A DNA stretch of 64,000 nucleotides from Gracilimonas sp. (GCF_014762685.1 NZ_JABURM010000006.1:360384-424383), one strand, 5' to 3'. Counted from the first letter of the stretch, positions 16,698 through 26,190 are shown. Numbers and translations are program-made. The notes: generated by a model from the sequence alone, not told the origin.

Positions 16698-17714
16698 GTG
16701 AATAACCCGCTTTTAAATCCCGAAGAAAAAGAAGAAGTTTTTGAACAGACGGTTCGTCCCGGCTCCCTTCAAGAATTTATTGGGCAGAAAAAAGCCATTT
16801 CCAATCTTTCTGTTTTTATAAAAGCCGCCAAACAGCGGGGGGATGCACTTGACCATGTGATTCTTTCCGGCCCTCCCGGCTTGGGCAAAACAACTCTCTC
16901 CTATATCATCGCCAATGAAATGGGGGTAAAAATTCGGCCGACCACAGGCCCGGTTTTGGAGAAACCCGGCGACCTTGCCGGTATGCTTACCAATTTGGAA
17001 GAAGGCGACGTGCTTTTTATTGATGAAATTCACCGACTCAACCCTGTGATCGAAGAATACCTGTATTCAGCGATGGAAGATTATAAGCTGGATATTGTCA
17101 TCGACTCGGGCCCTAATGCCCGAAGTATTCAGATTGAATTGAACCACTTTACCCTGGTTGGAGCCACTACCCGTAAGGGATTGTTAACGGCTCCGCTCCG
17201 TGCTCGCTTCGGAATTGATATGCGGCTGGATTATTACGATGTGGAGCTGCTTCAGCGGATTGCCTTGCGAACGGCTGATATCATGGGTTTGGGCATCACG
17301 GATGCCGGTGCTCACGAAATTGCCCGGAGAAGCAGGGGGACTCCAAGAATTGTGAACAAGCTTCTTCGGCGAACCCGAGATTTCGCACAGGTTGATAATG
17401 TAGAAACCATAGACGAGAAAATTGCCGACAAGGCACTCAACGCCCTCGATGTGGATCAAAACGGCCTGGATGAAATGGATATACGTATTCTCAAAGCCAT
17501 CATTGAAAACTATGACGGCGGGCCGGTTGGTTTGAGCACCTTGGGTGTGGCCGTTGGCGAAGACAAAGGTACCATCGAAGAAGTTTATGAGCCGTTCCTC
17601 ATCAAAGAAGGCTTTATGCAGCGCACGCCCAAAGGACGAATTTGTACGAAGAAGGCCTATCAGTACCTCGGTATCGACCCCAGTAAAAAGGATGGGGATT
17701 TATTTAGTTCATAG
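16698..17714 (+). CDS. ruvB: Holliday junction branch migration helicase RuvB
   Basis: AAA+ motor that drives branch migration with RuvA. The 338-residue protein has Walker A GPPGLGKT at 58-65, Walker [10 protein letters not shown] near 106, the sensor stretch LVGATTRKG and the arginine finger context LRARFGI. A winged-helix domain closes it ([15 protein letters not shown]). The start is GTG at 16698-16700, which fits the family N-terminus. ruvA and ruvC are not in the window. metK follows on the same strand after 114 bases with its own promoter-like sequence. Confidence 0.97.
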   Translation: MNNPLLNPEEKEEVFEQTVRPGSLQEFIGQKKAISNLSVFIKAAKQRGDALDHVILSGPPGLGKTTLSYIIANEMGVKIRPTTGPVLEKPGDLAGMLTNLEEGDVLFIDEIHRLNPVIEEYLYSAMEDYKLDIVIDSGPNARSIQIELNHFTLVGATTRKGLLTAPLRARFGIDMRLDYYDVELLQRIALRTADIMGLGITDAGAHEIARRSRGTPRIVNKLLRRTRDFAQVDNVETIDEKIADKALNALDVDQNGLDEMDIRILKAIIENYDGGPVGLSTLGVAVGEDKGTIEEVYEPFLIKEGFMQRTPKGRICTKKAYQYLGIDPSKKDGDLFSS

Positions 17715-17736
17715 CTTTTTTCTCCTCAAATCTTTT

Positions 17737-17744
17737 TAACTTTG
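17737..17744 (+). promoter_or_regulatory. Bacteroidota-type -7 box (TAACTTTG) upstream of metK
   Basis: TAACTTTG matches the TANNTTTG -7 element known in Bacteroidota, 85 bases before the metK start. No clear TTTG -33 element is seen. The same octamer occurs upstream of the proline dehydrogenase gene. Confidence 0.4.
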
Positions 17745-17828
17745 CGCCCTTTATGATCACCGCCTGAATTTAACGGCCCATTATTTTCCTAACCGAAAGC
17801 ACCTTATTATTCAGAATATATTATTAGC

Positions 17829-18953
17829 ATGAAAAATCTCTTTACTTCAGAATCTGTATCCGAAGGACATCCGGATAAAATAGCCGATCAAATTTCCGAT
17901 GCCATTTTAGATGCCCTCCTCACCGACGACCCCGAATCCCGTGTAGCCGTAGAAACTCTTGTAACCACCGGGCTTGCTGTAGTTTCCGGAGAAGTTACTA
18001 CCGATGCTTATGTGGATGTGCAGGAGATTGTTCGCCAGGTAATCCGTGAGATCGGCTATACCAAACCCTCTTATCGTTTTGATTCTGAAAGTTGTGGGGT
18101 GTTGACCACCATTCATACCCAAAGCCCTGATATAGCTATGGGGGTTGACCGAAATGGCGCCGGAGATCAAGGAATGATGTTTGGGTATGCTACCCGGCAA
18201 ACGCCCGAGTTCATGCCTATGCCACTGCAGTATTCACACAATTTACTGCGCGAGTTGGCCCGGATTCGCAAGGAAACGGACCTGATGCCTTATCTTGCCC
18301 CGGATAGCAAGAGTCAGGTTACGATAGAATATGGCGATGACAACCAACCTAAACGCATTCACACCATTGTACTTTCAACCCAGCATGATGCAGACGTAGA
18401 GCAGGAACAAATTAAATCGGACATCAAAAAGTACCTGACCTCCAAAGTACTGCCTGCCGAATTATTGGATGATGACACCATCTATCACGTAAACCCGACC
18501 GGCAAATTTGTGATCGGCGGACCGCATGGCGATACCGGCCTTACCGGACGTAAAATTATTGTAGATACCTACGGCGGATTTGGCGCACACGGCGGTGGTG
18601 CTTTCTCCGGAAAAGATCCATCCAAAGTGGACCGAAGTGCAGCGTATGCTTCCCGGCATATCGCAAAGAATATCCTGGCTGCCGGTCTCGCCGATGAATG
18701 CCTTGTTCAGCTTGCTTATGCCATCGGTGTTGCGGAACCCGTTTCCATCAACGTAAATACGTATGGAACCGGGAAAATGAGTGATGTGGAACTAGCCGAC
18801 AAAGTGGCTAAAACCTTCGATTGTACTCCAAAAGGAATCATTGAGCGGTTCAACCTGAAATCTCCCATTTACAGAGAAACGGCCGCTTACGGTCACTTTG
18901 GAAGAGAGGAATTTCCGTGGGAGAAGTTGGATTATGTGGATAAACTGGGTTAG
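17829..18953 (+). CDS. metK: S-adenosylmethionine synthetase
   Basis: Makes SAM from methionine and ATP, the methyl donor for the cell. The 374-residue protein starts [17 protein letters not shown], with the ATP-binding GHPDK at 13-17. It continues through [12 protein letters not shown] (near 115) and [13 protein letters not shown] to the signature [19 protein letters not shown]. Length is slightly short of the usual 380-395 but all three repeats are present. There is no recognisable SAM riboswitch in the 114 bases before it, only a -7-like box. Confidence 0.97.
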   Translation: MKNLFTSESVSEGHPDKIADQISDAILDALLTDDPESRVAVETLVTTGLAVVSGEVTTDAYVDVQEIVRQVIREIGYTKPSYRFDSESCGVLTTIHTQSPDIAMGVDRNGAGDQGMMFGYATRQTPEFMPMPLQYSHNLLRELARIRKETDLMPYLAPDSKSQVTIEYGDDNQPKRIHTIVLSTQHDADVEQEQIKSDIKKYLTSKVLPAELLDDDTIYHVNPTGKFVIGGPHGDTGLTGRKIIVDTYGGFGAHGGGAFSGKDPSKVDRSAAYASRHIAKNILAAGLADECLVQLAYAIGVAEPVSINVNTYGTGKMSDVELADKVAKTFDCTPKGIIERFNLKSPIYRETAAYGHFGREEFPWEKLDYVDKLG

Positions 18954-18963
18954 AGAATCTTGA

Positions 18964-19021
18964 ACACCGAACAAGGAACATTCAACCTCGAAGTTTGAGA
19001 TTGAATGTCCGATGTCCAGTT
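18964..19021. repeat. hairpin-forming intergenic repeat
   Basis: Two imperfect arms, GGAACATTCAACCTC and GAGATTGAATGTCC, form a hairpin after metK. A related fragment (ATTCAGTGTCCGACATTC) lies at about 10420-10437 beside the M28 gene. It looks like a short dispersed element. No coding function. Confidence 0.45.
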
Positions 19022-19115
19022 GAAAATGTATCGCGGTGCCTCCGGTTCCAAGCACAATATTCTTTCTCTTCGACAATCTCCTCAATTCTGTTATTTTCCG
19101 TGAATTCTTAATTCA

Positions 19116-19877
19116 ATGGAGTTCATGGATAACGAGCGCTTTCAGTCTGATTCCGGTCAGCCATCAATAGAGATTTTTGATATCACCATCATGGAACCGA
19201 TGGTAACCTTCACCGACCTTTGGATCACCGCCGTTTGTTTATTTGCCCTTCTCAAACTGATAAAACTTAATAAAAAGGGAAAAGTCCATCAGTACATGCG
19301 CTGGTATTTTGGGATCATGGCACTGGCTACTTTTTTGGGCGGAGTTTTGGGTCACGCTTTTCAATACGCAGTCGGACTGGAATGGAAGCTCCCCGGCTGG
19401 CTTATTAGTATGTTGGCAGTTATGGCCATAGAACGCGCATCTATCATGCACGCCCAACCTGTCATTAATAAAAAATTCGGCAAGTTCCTGGAAGTGGCTA
19501 ATGTGGTTGAACTCCTTACCTTTGCGGTAATCACTTTCTCTACTTTGAATTTCTTCTTTATACAGGTCCACTCTGCTTATGGTCTTGGCTTGGTTGTTCT
19601 GCCTCTGCACTTTCTCGTTTATTGGCGAACACGAAATGAGGGCAGTCGTATTTTCTTTCTCACTGTAATTTTCGCTACCCTTGCTGCCTTCTTCTATACC
19701 AGTGAGATTGGCGTTCACACCTGGTTCAACCACCTGGATGTGGCGCATACCGTTATGGCCATCAGCATGTATTGTTTTTATCGTGGTGCCCGGAAACTGG
19801 AGGTGCTTAAGTCGAAAGATATTAAAGAAGAAAAAGGGACCTTTGGTGAGGCTGTAAGGGATGCCCTAAAAGGCTAA
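19116..19877 (+). CDS. polytopic membrane protein of unknown function
   Basis: A 253-residue protein with about seven hydrophobic helices after a polar N-terminus of about 30 residues. It has no clear signal peptide. Histidines occur in GHAFQY (helix 2-3) and in a late cluster HTWFNHLDVAH, before a basic C-terminal tail. Seven helices with conserved-looking histidines recall the CREST hydrolase group (ceramidase/PAQR), but the spacing is not canonical and the match is weak. It stands alone between metK and the amidohydrolase gene. An ATG three codons downstream is an alternative start. Confidence 0.6.
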   Translation: MEFMDNERFQSDSGQPSIEIFDITIMEPMVTFTDLWITAVCLFALLKLIKLNKKGKVHQYMRWYFGIMALATFLGGVLGHAFQYAVGLEWKLPGWLISMLAVMAIERASIMHAQPVINKKFGKFLEVANVVELLTFAVITFSTLNFFFIQVHSAYGLGLVVLPLHFLVYWRTRNEGSRIFFLTVIFATLAAFFYTSEIGVHTWFNHLDVAHTVMAISMYCFYRGARKLEVLKSKDIKEEKGTFGEAVRDALKG

Positions 19878-19959
19878 AGAAAGTTTTACAGTAAGAACAG
19901 ATAACAGAACTAACTTAAATATTATATTAGTTTTTGTACTTCAACAAATCTCCGATTCC

Positions 19960-21297
19960 ATGAAAAAATTAATCCTTCTCTCCATCAGCCTGATCTTAAC
20001 TGCCTGTTCTTCTGATCCATCTCAGGATACTATAACGGTATTCACAAATGTAAATGTGATCCCTATGGATAGTGAACAAGTCCTGATGGATCAAACCGTA
20101 ATCATTGATGGTGACCGGATCGTTGATTTGGTTCCTTCAGATGAAATAACCTTACCACCTGGAGCTGCCATCATTGATGGTTCCGGAAAGTACCTGATGC
20201 CCGGCCTGGCTGAAATGCATGGGCATGTCCCCCCTACGGATCCCGGACCTGACACCCCCGATTATTTTGATGATGAATACGTGGAAAGCACGTTATTCTT
20301 ATATATCTCCGCCGGAATTACCACAGTCCGAGGAATGCTAGGATATGAAAATCAGCTGGAACTAAAAGATCGCGTTAATTCCGGAGAATTGGTCGGCCCA
20401 AATCTATACCTGGCAGGCCCGAGTTTTAACGGGAATACCATTTCATCCCCTGAACAAGCCGCTGAGCGGGTGCGCGAACACAAAGAGGAAGGCTGGGATC
20501 TGCTCAAAGTTCACCCCGGTTTATCCCTCGAAGAATATGACGCCATGGCTGAGACCGCACATGAAGTAGGTATAACTTTTGGCGGGCATGTTCCGGAAGA
20601 GGTCGGCGTAATCCATGCCATTGAATCCGGGCAGATCACCATTGATCACGTGGATGGATATGTGAATTACCTGCAGCAGTTCGGGAATGAAGAAATGGAG
20701 GAGAAATTGGCGGAAGTTATTCAGCTTACCAAAGAACATAACGTGTGGATCGTCCCGACGATGGCGCTGTGGGAAACCATCATCGGAGCTGCCGATTTCG
20801 AAACCATGAAACAGTATGATGAACTGAAGTATATCCCAAAGGCCGTTAAGCAAAATTATTTCAATTTCGCAGATAATCCCCAAAGTGGTTATACCTCCGA
20901 AAACCCTCAAGCACATGCCGAACTGCGCCGGCAGATCCTAGATGAAATGAATAAAGCCGGAGTTAAAATTCTGATGGGAACCGATGCCCCGCAATTATTC
21001 AGCGTTCCCGGTTTTTCTATTCACCGCGAACTGCCGCATATGAAAGCAGGCGGAATGAGTAATTATGAAATCATCAAAAGCGGCACCAAAAATGTAGGCG
21101 AGTATTTTGCACAGCAGGATGATTTTGGAACCATCGCTGAGGGTCAACGGGCCGACCTGATTTTACTTGCCGGAAACCCAATGGAAGATCTGTCTCATAT
21201 ACAAAATCACCTGGGCGTGATGGTTCAGGGGAAATGGTACTCCCGGGAAATGATTGATAACAAACTAAAGGAAATTGAGGCTTATTACGCCGAATGA
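19960..21297 (+). CDS. amidohydrolase family lipoprotein
   Basis: Exported metal-dependent hydrolase of the amidohydrolase superfamily (imidazolonepropionase/prolidase-like group). A lipoprotein signal peptide ends at Cys16 (LTAC). Metal ligands look complete: HxH at His87/His89 (EMHGH), the likely carboxylated lysine in LLKVHPG, His in FGGHVPEE, His in TIDHVDGY and Asp in MGTDAPQ. The C-terminus returns to the small beta domain with RADLILLAGNP. It is a single-gene unit in a region with two further amidohydrolases. The substrate, perhaps a peptide or cyclic amide, is unknown. Confidence 0.88.
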   Translation: MKKLILLSISLILTACSSDPSQDTITVFTNVNVIPMDSEQVLMDQTVIIDGDRIVDLVPSDEITLPPGAAIIDGSGKYLMPGLAEMHGHVPPTDPGPDTPDYFDDEYVESTLFLYISAGITTVRGMLGYENQLELKDRVNSGELVGPNLYLAGPSFNGNTISSPEQAAERVREHKEEGWDLLKVHPGLSLEEYDAMAETAHEVGITFGGHVPEEVGVIHAIESGQITIDHVDGYVNYLQQFGNEEMEEKLAEVIQLTKEHNVWIVPTMALWETIIGAADFETMKQYDELKYIPKAVKQNYFNFADNPQSGYTSENPQAHAELRRQILDEMNKAGVKILMGTDAPQLFSVPGFSIHRELPHMKAGGMSNYEIIKSGTKNVGEYFAQQDDFGTIAEGQRADLILLAGNPMEDLSHIQNHLGVMVQGKWYSREMIDNKLKEIEAYYAE

Positions 21298-21325
21298 ACT
21301 CTAAATAATCACAGACTCTCTGTTA

Positions 21326-21997
21326 TCAATTGTCTAGCAAATCCCTGACTTTATTTTCGAGTTGTTCGGTAACTCCGCTTTTCAGAGCTTCTTTCATAGC
21401 CTTTTGCAGTAATGGCCTCAAAACCTGACGTACACTTTGTTTCACGGTATTGTTTCCATCACGTCCAATATCGTTTAGGGTGAATTCAGCAAGAGTTACT
21501 TCGGTTGTTCGCTCTCTTTCTAAGCTGCTGCTCACTTTTACGCTTCCATCCTCAATTAATAAATGATTAATAATTAAGGAAGGAACTGAGGGGTCATCAG
21601 AAGCCAAATCCATGTTATCATTCAACGTTTTGAGGTTGACACCAACTCCTATTTGCTCAAAAAACAGCTCAGGATTTTTTACTATGATTTCATTCACCAC
21701 AATCTGATCAGAGAAAAGTGACCGAATATCAACCTTCATTGATGCTTCCTGAATATAAAGGGCCGGCTCATCGCTGAAATTCTCAGGATTTTGAACAGTG
21801 AATCCATTAATAGTTCCGCTCCCTCCAAAGATCGAAACGCTTACATTTTCCACAGTAACCGGGGTTTGTAATAATTCTGAGCCGTTTTCTTCAATGCCGG
21901 ATTTAATCATACCATCTAATGACAGGGTAATCACTATTAAAGCCGCTAAAATTATCACAACTAATCCGCCAATTATTTTTGCTGCTTTATTTTTCAT
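21326..21997 (-). CDS. AsmA-like membrane-anchored protein
   Basis: A 223-residue protein with one N-terminal membrane helix (about 9-27). A beta-rich periplasmic domain follows that matches the start of AsmA-type proteins (VENVSVSIFGGSGTINGFTV near residue 50, then VKNPELFFEQ). Short AsmA/DUF748-like members occur singly in this group and may take part in lipid or outer-membrane homeostasis. The C-terminus is amphipathic helical (residues 185-223). The gene converges with the upstream amidohydrolase gene and is divergent from the next one. The role is not known. Confidence 0.65.
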   Translation of the reverse strand: MKNKAAKIIGGLVVIILAALIVITLSLDGMIKSGIEENGSELLQTPVTVENVSVSIFGGSGTINGFTVQNPENFSDEPALYIQEASMKVDIRSLFSDQIVVNEIIVKNPELFFEQIGVGVNLKTLNDNMDLASDDPSVPSLIINHLLIEDGSVKVSSSLERERTTEVTLAEFTLNDIGRDGNNTVKQSVRQVLRPLLQKAMKEALKSGVTEQLENKVRDLLDN

Positions 21998-22142
21998 GAT
22001 TTTTTCCTCACTGGTTTATTGTACCACTTTAAATACAAGCTACAGAATATTGTTTCATTTTCCTCTTTTTACGAAGCAGTTCTTTTATGGCACTTCTTTT
22101 TTTATAAATTGTGCACAGCAAATATTAACTAACCATTTTCTT

Positions 22143-23462
22143 ATGAAGAAACCGATACGAAGCTTATTGCTCGCATTGGTCTGTGTGCTTTTCTTTGGGG
22201 TTCAGGGATTTTCTCAATCCACTCCTCAAATATTTAAAGGTGCTCAGATCATACCTATTTCTGGCGAGCCTATCAATAATGGCGTTCTTGTTGTTGAACA
22301 CGGCAAGATCACCGCAGTTGGTGGTCCCAATACCCGGATTCCCAGAGGAGCCGATGTTCACGATGTATCCGGACATGTAATCATGCCCGGCCTGGTTGAC
22401 ACTCACTCTCACATTGGCGATGGTGACGGCGGCGATCGTTCAGCCACTCTCCATCCTGATGTGCGAATCATGGATTCCATTGATCCGAGAAGTCCATCTT
22501 TTAAACGTGCATTGGCAGGTGGTATCACCTCTGTAAATGTAATGCCTGGATCAGGTCACTTGATGAGTGGACAAACCGTTTACCTAAAACTGCGTGATGC
22601 TAATGTCATAGAAGACATGCTGCTTTACACAGATGATGAAAAGACTATTTATGGCGGACTGAAAATGGCGAACGGGACCAACCCCCGAGGAAACCCTCCC
22701 TCACCCGGAACAAGGGCTAAAGCCGCTTCAATGGTTCGTGAGTTGTATATAAAAGCTCAGGAATATCAAGCAAAAATTGAAGCTGCCGATGGTGACGAAA
22801 GTAAAATGCCTCCGCGGGATATTGGAATGGAAACGCTGGTGGAAGTTTTGGAAGGCAAGCGCATTGTTCACAATCACACCCATAAACATCAGGATATTTT
22901 AACAGCTATGCGATTGGCCGAGGAATTCGACTACCGCCTTGTGTTGCAACACGTAAGTGAAGCCTGGAAAGTAGCCGATGAAATTGCAAACTCAGAGAAT
23001 GTATTGGGAGCTTCTATCATCACCCTCGATTCATTCGGTGGAAAAGTTGAAGCAGCCGAGATTAAGAACTCAAATGGTAAATATCTGGAAGATGCCGGAG
23101 CTCTTGTTGGTTTCCACACCGATGATGGTATTACGGACTCCCGAATGTTTTTACGTCATGCAGCCTTGGGTATACAAGAAGGAATGAGTCGCAATGAAGC
23201 ATTAAGAGCGGTTACTATTGCAAATGCCGTAATGATGGATATTGATGACCGTGTCGGAACCCTTGAGAAAGGCAAAGATGCCGACTTTGTTATTCTTGAT
23301 GGGGATCCTTTTAGTGTGTACACACATGTTCAGCAAACCTGGATCGAAGGCCAGAAGGTCTGGGATCGCAATAATGAAGAGGACAAAAAATATGCTACCG
23401 GCGGATATCAGATCTATCCCGGTACCATCCATACACATCACGGTGAAGGAGGTTTGAAATGA
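22143..23462 (+). CDS. exported amidohydrolase, probably active member of a tandem pair
   Basis: A 439-residue exported enzyme. The ATG at 22143 is chosen because it begins a signal peptide (MKKPIRSLLLALVCVLFF, ending FSQS). The frame stays open for another 115 codons upstream, across intergenic DNA and the divergent AsmA-like gene. Metal ligands are visible: HxH in DTHSHIGD, histidines in IVHNHTHKH and LQHVSEAW, and Asp in GFHTDDG. It ends with GTLEKGKDADFVILDGDP. Its stop overlaps the ATG of the next gene (ATGA), so the two products are made together and may form a complex. Confidence 0.88.
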   Translation: MKKPIRSLLLALVCVLFFGVQGFSQSTPQIFKGAQIIPISGEPINNGVLVVEHGKITAVGGPNTRIPRGADVHDVSGHVIMPGLVDTHSHIGDGDGGDRSATLHPDVRIMDSIDPRSPSFKRALAGGITSVNVMPGSGHLMSGQTVYLKLRDANVIEDMLLYTDDEKTIYGGLKMANGTNPRGNPPSPGTRAKAASMVRELYIKAQEYQAKIEAADGDESKMPPRDIGMETLVEVLEGKRIVHNHTHKHQDILTAMRLAEEFDYRLVLQHVSEAWKVADEIANSENVLGASIITLDSFGGKVEAAEIKNSNGKYLEDAGALVGFHTDDGITDSRMFLRHAALGIQEGMSRNEALRAVTIANAVMMDIDDRVGTLEKGKDADFVILDGDPFSVYTHVQQTWIEGQKVWDRNNEEDKKYATGGYQIYPGTIHTHHGEGGLK

Positions 23463-24649
23463 AATTTTTGAAACAATTAATACTGCTGCCGGCGTTATTA
23501 CTCGTAATTAATTTTACTGCAGAAGCACAGATCGCGGTTAAAGGGGAAACGGTTTATACCATGGCCGGTCAACCCATTTCAAATGGAGTAGTCCTTATTA
23601 AGGATGGAAAAATTGAACGTATTGGTTCAGGAATAAATATACCTTCCAATTATGAGGTGTATGAGGCCAAGGTTGTAACACCCGGTTTTATTGACGCGCA
23701 CTCAGTGGTAGGTCTTGCCGGCCACCTGAATGTTGATGCCGATCAGGATCAGCTTGAAACATCTAATCCTATACAACCGGAGCTTAGAGCTATTGATGCC
23801 TACAATGCTCAGGAAGCACTTGTTGATTTTCTGCGTGATCAGGGAGTAACCACCGTTCATACCGGGCATGGACCGGGTGCACTTATCAGTGGCCAAACCA
23901 TGATCATTAAAACCACCGGTGAAACGGTTAACGACAATTTGATCGAACCGTCTAAAATGCTTGCTTTCACTTTAGGCGATAATCTGAGCCGTGCTTTCAG
24001 CAAGCCGGGTACACGAGCAAAAGGTATTGCTATGCTGAGACAGGAGCTGATCAAAGCCCAATCCTATCTGGAAAAAAGAAATGGTGAGGAAGACTACAGC
24101 ATGGACCTGGGAATGGAAGCCTTAGCTGATTTACTTGAAGGCAAGAAAACGGCCTTGGTCACCGTTCACAAAGCCAACGACATCATGTCTGCCATTCGAC
24201 TTCAGGAAGAGTTTGGCTTCCCAATGGTTCTGGATGGAGTGGCTGAAGCATATATGATCATTGACGAGATCAAATCCCGCGGTTATTCTGTCATCATTCA
24301 CCCATCTATGATTCGTCCGGGTGGCGATGCCAAAAATGCATCTCTGGAAACTGCAGCTAAGCTTTACGAGGCCGGTATTCCGATCGCTTTCCAAAGCGGT
24401 TATGAAGGCTACGTTCCTAAAACGCGTGTGGTACATTATGAAGCAGGAGTTGCTGCTGCCAATGGCTTAGGAAAAGATAACGCCCTCAAAGTATTGACCA
24501 TTGATGCCGCCAAACTTCTGGGCATCGATAACCGTGTTGGCTCCCTCGAAAGGGGCAAAGATGCCGACTTGGTGATGTTCAACGGGGATCCGCTTGAATA
24601 CATTACCAACGTAACCGGCGTTATCATCAACGGTGAAAAGGTGAAGTAA
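23459..24649 (+). CDS. exported amidohydrolase-like protein lacking the usual metal ligands
   Basis: A 396-residue paralogue of the preceding protein with a signal peptide (cleavage after about residue 23, EAQ). The fold landmarks are kept (VTPGFIDAHS, GALISGQTMIIK, GSLERGKDADLVMFNGDP) but the metal site is eroded. HxH is AHSVVG, the histidine-rich strand is VTVHKAND, LQHVSEA is LDGVAEA, and the late GFHTDD is AFQSGYEG. It is coupled by a 4-base overlap to the apparently intact enzyme. It is therefore probably a non-catalytic or altered partner subunit. No frameshift is seen. A strong terminator follows. Confidence 0.85.
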   Translation: MKFLKQLILLPALLLVINFTAEAQIAVKGETVYTMAGQPISNGVVLIKDGKIERIGSGINIPSNYEVYEAKVVTPGFIDAHSVVGLAGHLNVDADQDQLETSNPIQPELRAIDAYNAQEALVDFLRDQGVTTVHTGHGPGALISGQTMIIKTTGETVNDNLIEPSKMLAFTLGDNLSRAFSKPGTRAKGIAMLRQELIKAQSYLEKRNGEEDYSMDLGMEALADLLEGKKTALVTVHKANDIMSAIRLQEEFGFPMVLDGVAEAYMIIDEIKSRGYSVIIHPSMIRPGGDAKNASLETAAKLYEAGIPIAFQSGYEGYVPKTRVVHYEAGVAAANGLGKDNALKVLTIDAAKLLGIDNRVGSLERGKDADLVMFNGDPLEYITNVTGVIINGEKVK

Positions 24650-24680
24650 CTTTATTACAACAACTACATTTAAAAAGCGA

Positions 24681-24712
24681 AAGAGCCGGAAGAAATTTCG
24701 GCTCTTTTTTTT
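24681..24712 (+). terminator. rho-independent terminator of the amidohydrolase pair
   Basis: Stem AAGAGCCG/CGGCTCTT with a 10-base loop followed by eight T in a row. Confidence 0.85.
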
Positions 24713-24715
24713 GAA

Positions 24716-24767
24716 GCAACCTTCCGGCGTCCGAAGGTTCTGGAGATGCTGCGGGAGTGGCTCATAA
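24716..24767. repeat. dispersed hairpin repeat, copy 1
   Basis: A 50-base segment with hairpin AACCTTC...GAAGGTT. It is about three-quarters identical by eye to 30229-30280 after the Nramp-like gene. Both copies directly follow a gene end. Confidence 0.6.
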
Positions 24768-24803
24768 ATCCTGGGCCTATTATTAGATCATAAACGCATG
24801 TAC

Positions 24804-24822
24804 CACGACTCGCTGAGCCGTG
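24804..24822. repeat. REP hairpin upstream of the transposase gene
   Basis: CACGACTC-GCT-GAGCCGTG with one mismatch in the stem, preceded by GTAC. It is the same core as the second hairpin of the doublets at 25570-25588 and 4981-4997. Confidence 0.8.
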
Positions 24823-24878
24823 TTGTATGATTAAGAATGATTGTTTTATTTATTCTAATAAATATTACATACGTACAA

Positions 24879-25514
24879 ATGTCATTCTATCGAAGAAACT
24901 TACCGCATTGGCAGCCTATAGGTGGTGATTACTTTATCACCTTACGTTTAGCAGGCACATTACCTAAAGAAATCATTGAGAAGCTCAATAAAGAAAAGGT
25001 CCGATTGCTTCAAGATGGGAATGGTGATAAAAAAGATCTTCGGACGAAAATAAACCGCCGAATATTTAAAAAGTATGAAACAATACTGGATAAAGCTGAA
25101 AGAGGACCAACATGGCTAAAATCAGTTGAAATAGCAGATATTATTAAAGAATCTCTCCATTTTAGAGATAACAAGGATTATGAATTGTATGCTTATTGTA
25201 TAATGTCTAATCATGTTCACTTTGTTTTTAGACATTTGTCGAACAAGTTGAAACAAAAGAATGATGAATACCCCATAACAGATATTTTAGCCTCATTCAA
25301 AAAATACACCTCAAGATTATGTAATGAAAAATTAGATAGAACAGGCAATTCATTTTGGCAAGCTGAAAGTTTTGACCATGTTGTCAGGGATTCAGATGAA
25401 TTGGAAAGAGTGATTCTTTATACACTTCATAACCCTGTTAAGGCCGGCTTGACAGATAATTGGAGAAAGTGGCCGCATAGTTATTGCAAAAAAGAACTTT
25501 CGATTCGGTTTTGA
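24879..25514 (+). mobile_element. REP-associated tyrosine transposase (RAYT, IS200-like)
   Basis: A single-strand HUH nuclease of the Y1 transposase family, expected to recognise and move REP hairpins. The ATG at 24879 gives 211 residues (MSFYRRNLPHWQPIG). An upstream ATG at 24837 would add a 14-residue hydrophobic stretch and is less likely. The HUH motif is SNHVHFVF (His112, His114), and the RAYT C-terminal signature ILYTLHNPVKAGL carries the tyrosine expected for catalysis. A single REP lies 57 bases before it and a REP doublet 29 bases after. The frame is intact. Base composition is more A/T-rich than neighbours, which suggests acquisition. Confidence 0.9.
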
Positions 25515-25542
25515 ATATTGAATATTTTGTCTTTTAACACAA

Positions 25543-25588
25543 ATCGGCTCAGCGAGCCGATATACGTACCACGGCTCGCTGAGCCGTG
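25543..25588. repeat. REP doublet downstream of the transposase gene
   Basis: Two hairpins, ATCGGCTC-AGC-GAGCCGAT (25543-25561) and CACGGCTC-GCT-GAGCCGTG (25570-25588), are joined by ATACGTAC. They are in inverted orientation to each other and nearly identical to 4951-4997. Confidence 0.88.
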
Positions 25589-25610
25589 AGTAGCGAATCA
25601 AAAAGTCTAT

Positions 25611-26120
25611 ATGAAACCTATAACCTTCTCATCCCATATCGACCACCTCCCAAAATTAAAGCTGCACCATATCACCGTACCCGCTGAAATTGTAGACAAA
25701 GTTGGAGGAATCGGAACCCGGTTGATGTGTTCCGTCAATGGGAATAAAGCTTTCCATGCCGGAATGGTTGCCCTGGGTGGTGGTGCCGCTTACATCACCG
25801 TAAACAAAAAGCGAATGAAAAAGTATGGGATAAAAAAGGGAGATGAAGTTGAAGCCACCATAGAGCTGGATAACAGTAAGTACGGAATGGAGATGCCGGA
25901 AGAACTTGAGGCTTTATTGGAACAGGATGACGAAGGGGCACACAGATTTGAAATGCTTACTCCCGGTAAACAGCGATATATCATCCACTATGTTTCACAG
26001 GTTAAAAGCAGTCAAAAGAAAATAGACCGGGCTATTATGCTGATCAATAATTTAAAAGCTTTGCCTGAAGATGAGTTTGATTTCCGAAAATTGTTGGGGC
26101 TTCCACCACGGGATTCATAG
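25611..26120 (+). CDS. YdeI/OmpD-associated family protein with DUF1905 domain
   Basis: A 169-residue cytoplasmic protein. The first half (about residues 1-85) matches the DUF1905 beta-barrel (HHITVPAEIVDKVGG, then TVNKKRMKKYGIKKGDEVEA). The second half matches the OmdA/YdeI helix region (LTPGKQRYIIHYVSQVKSSQ with KKIDRAIMLINNL). Related proteins have been called bacteriocin-protection proteins, but the biochemical role is unclear. It starts 22 bases after the REP doublet, so the repeat sits in its leader. It is likely transcribed alone. Confidence 0.8.
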   Translation: MKPITFSSHIDHLPKLKLHHITVPAEIVDKVGGIGTRLMCSVNGNKAFHAGMVALGGGAAYITVNKKRMKKYGIKKGDEVEATIELDNSKYGMEMPEELEALLEQDDEGAHRFEMLTPGKQRYIIHYVSQVKSSQKKIDRAIMLINNLKALPEDEFDFRKLLGLPPRDS

Positions 26121-26125
26121 ACATA

Positions 26126-26177
26126 AAAAACCCCACAGAGATTTGCCAAAAAATTCCCTGCAGGGTCTGTTTTTTTA
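26126..26177. terminator. possible terminator between convergent genes
   Basis: An A-run and CCC at the left pair with GGGT and a T-run at the right. The palindrome CCCTGCAGGG (26156-26165) lies inside. The stem is weak and the loop long, so this is tentative. Confidence 0.35.
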
Positions 26178-26190
26178 ATTAAGTAATTAA

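Noticed and set aside
17715-17828. SAM riboswitch before metK
   Set aside because: The 114-base spacer is too short and shows no conserved riboswitch core, only a promoter-like TAACTTTG.
21798-22142. Long N-terminal extension of the first amidohydrolase
   Set aside because: It runs through the divergent AsmA-like gene and its promoter region. The ATG at 22143 begins a proper signal peptide.
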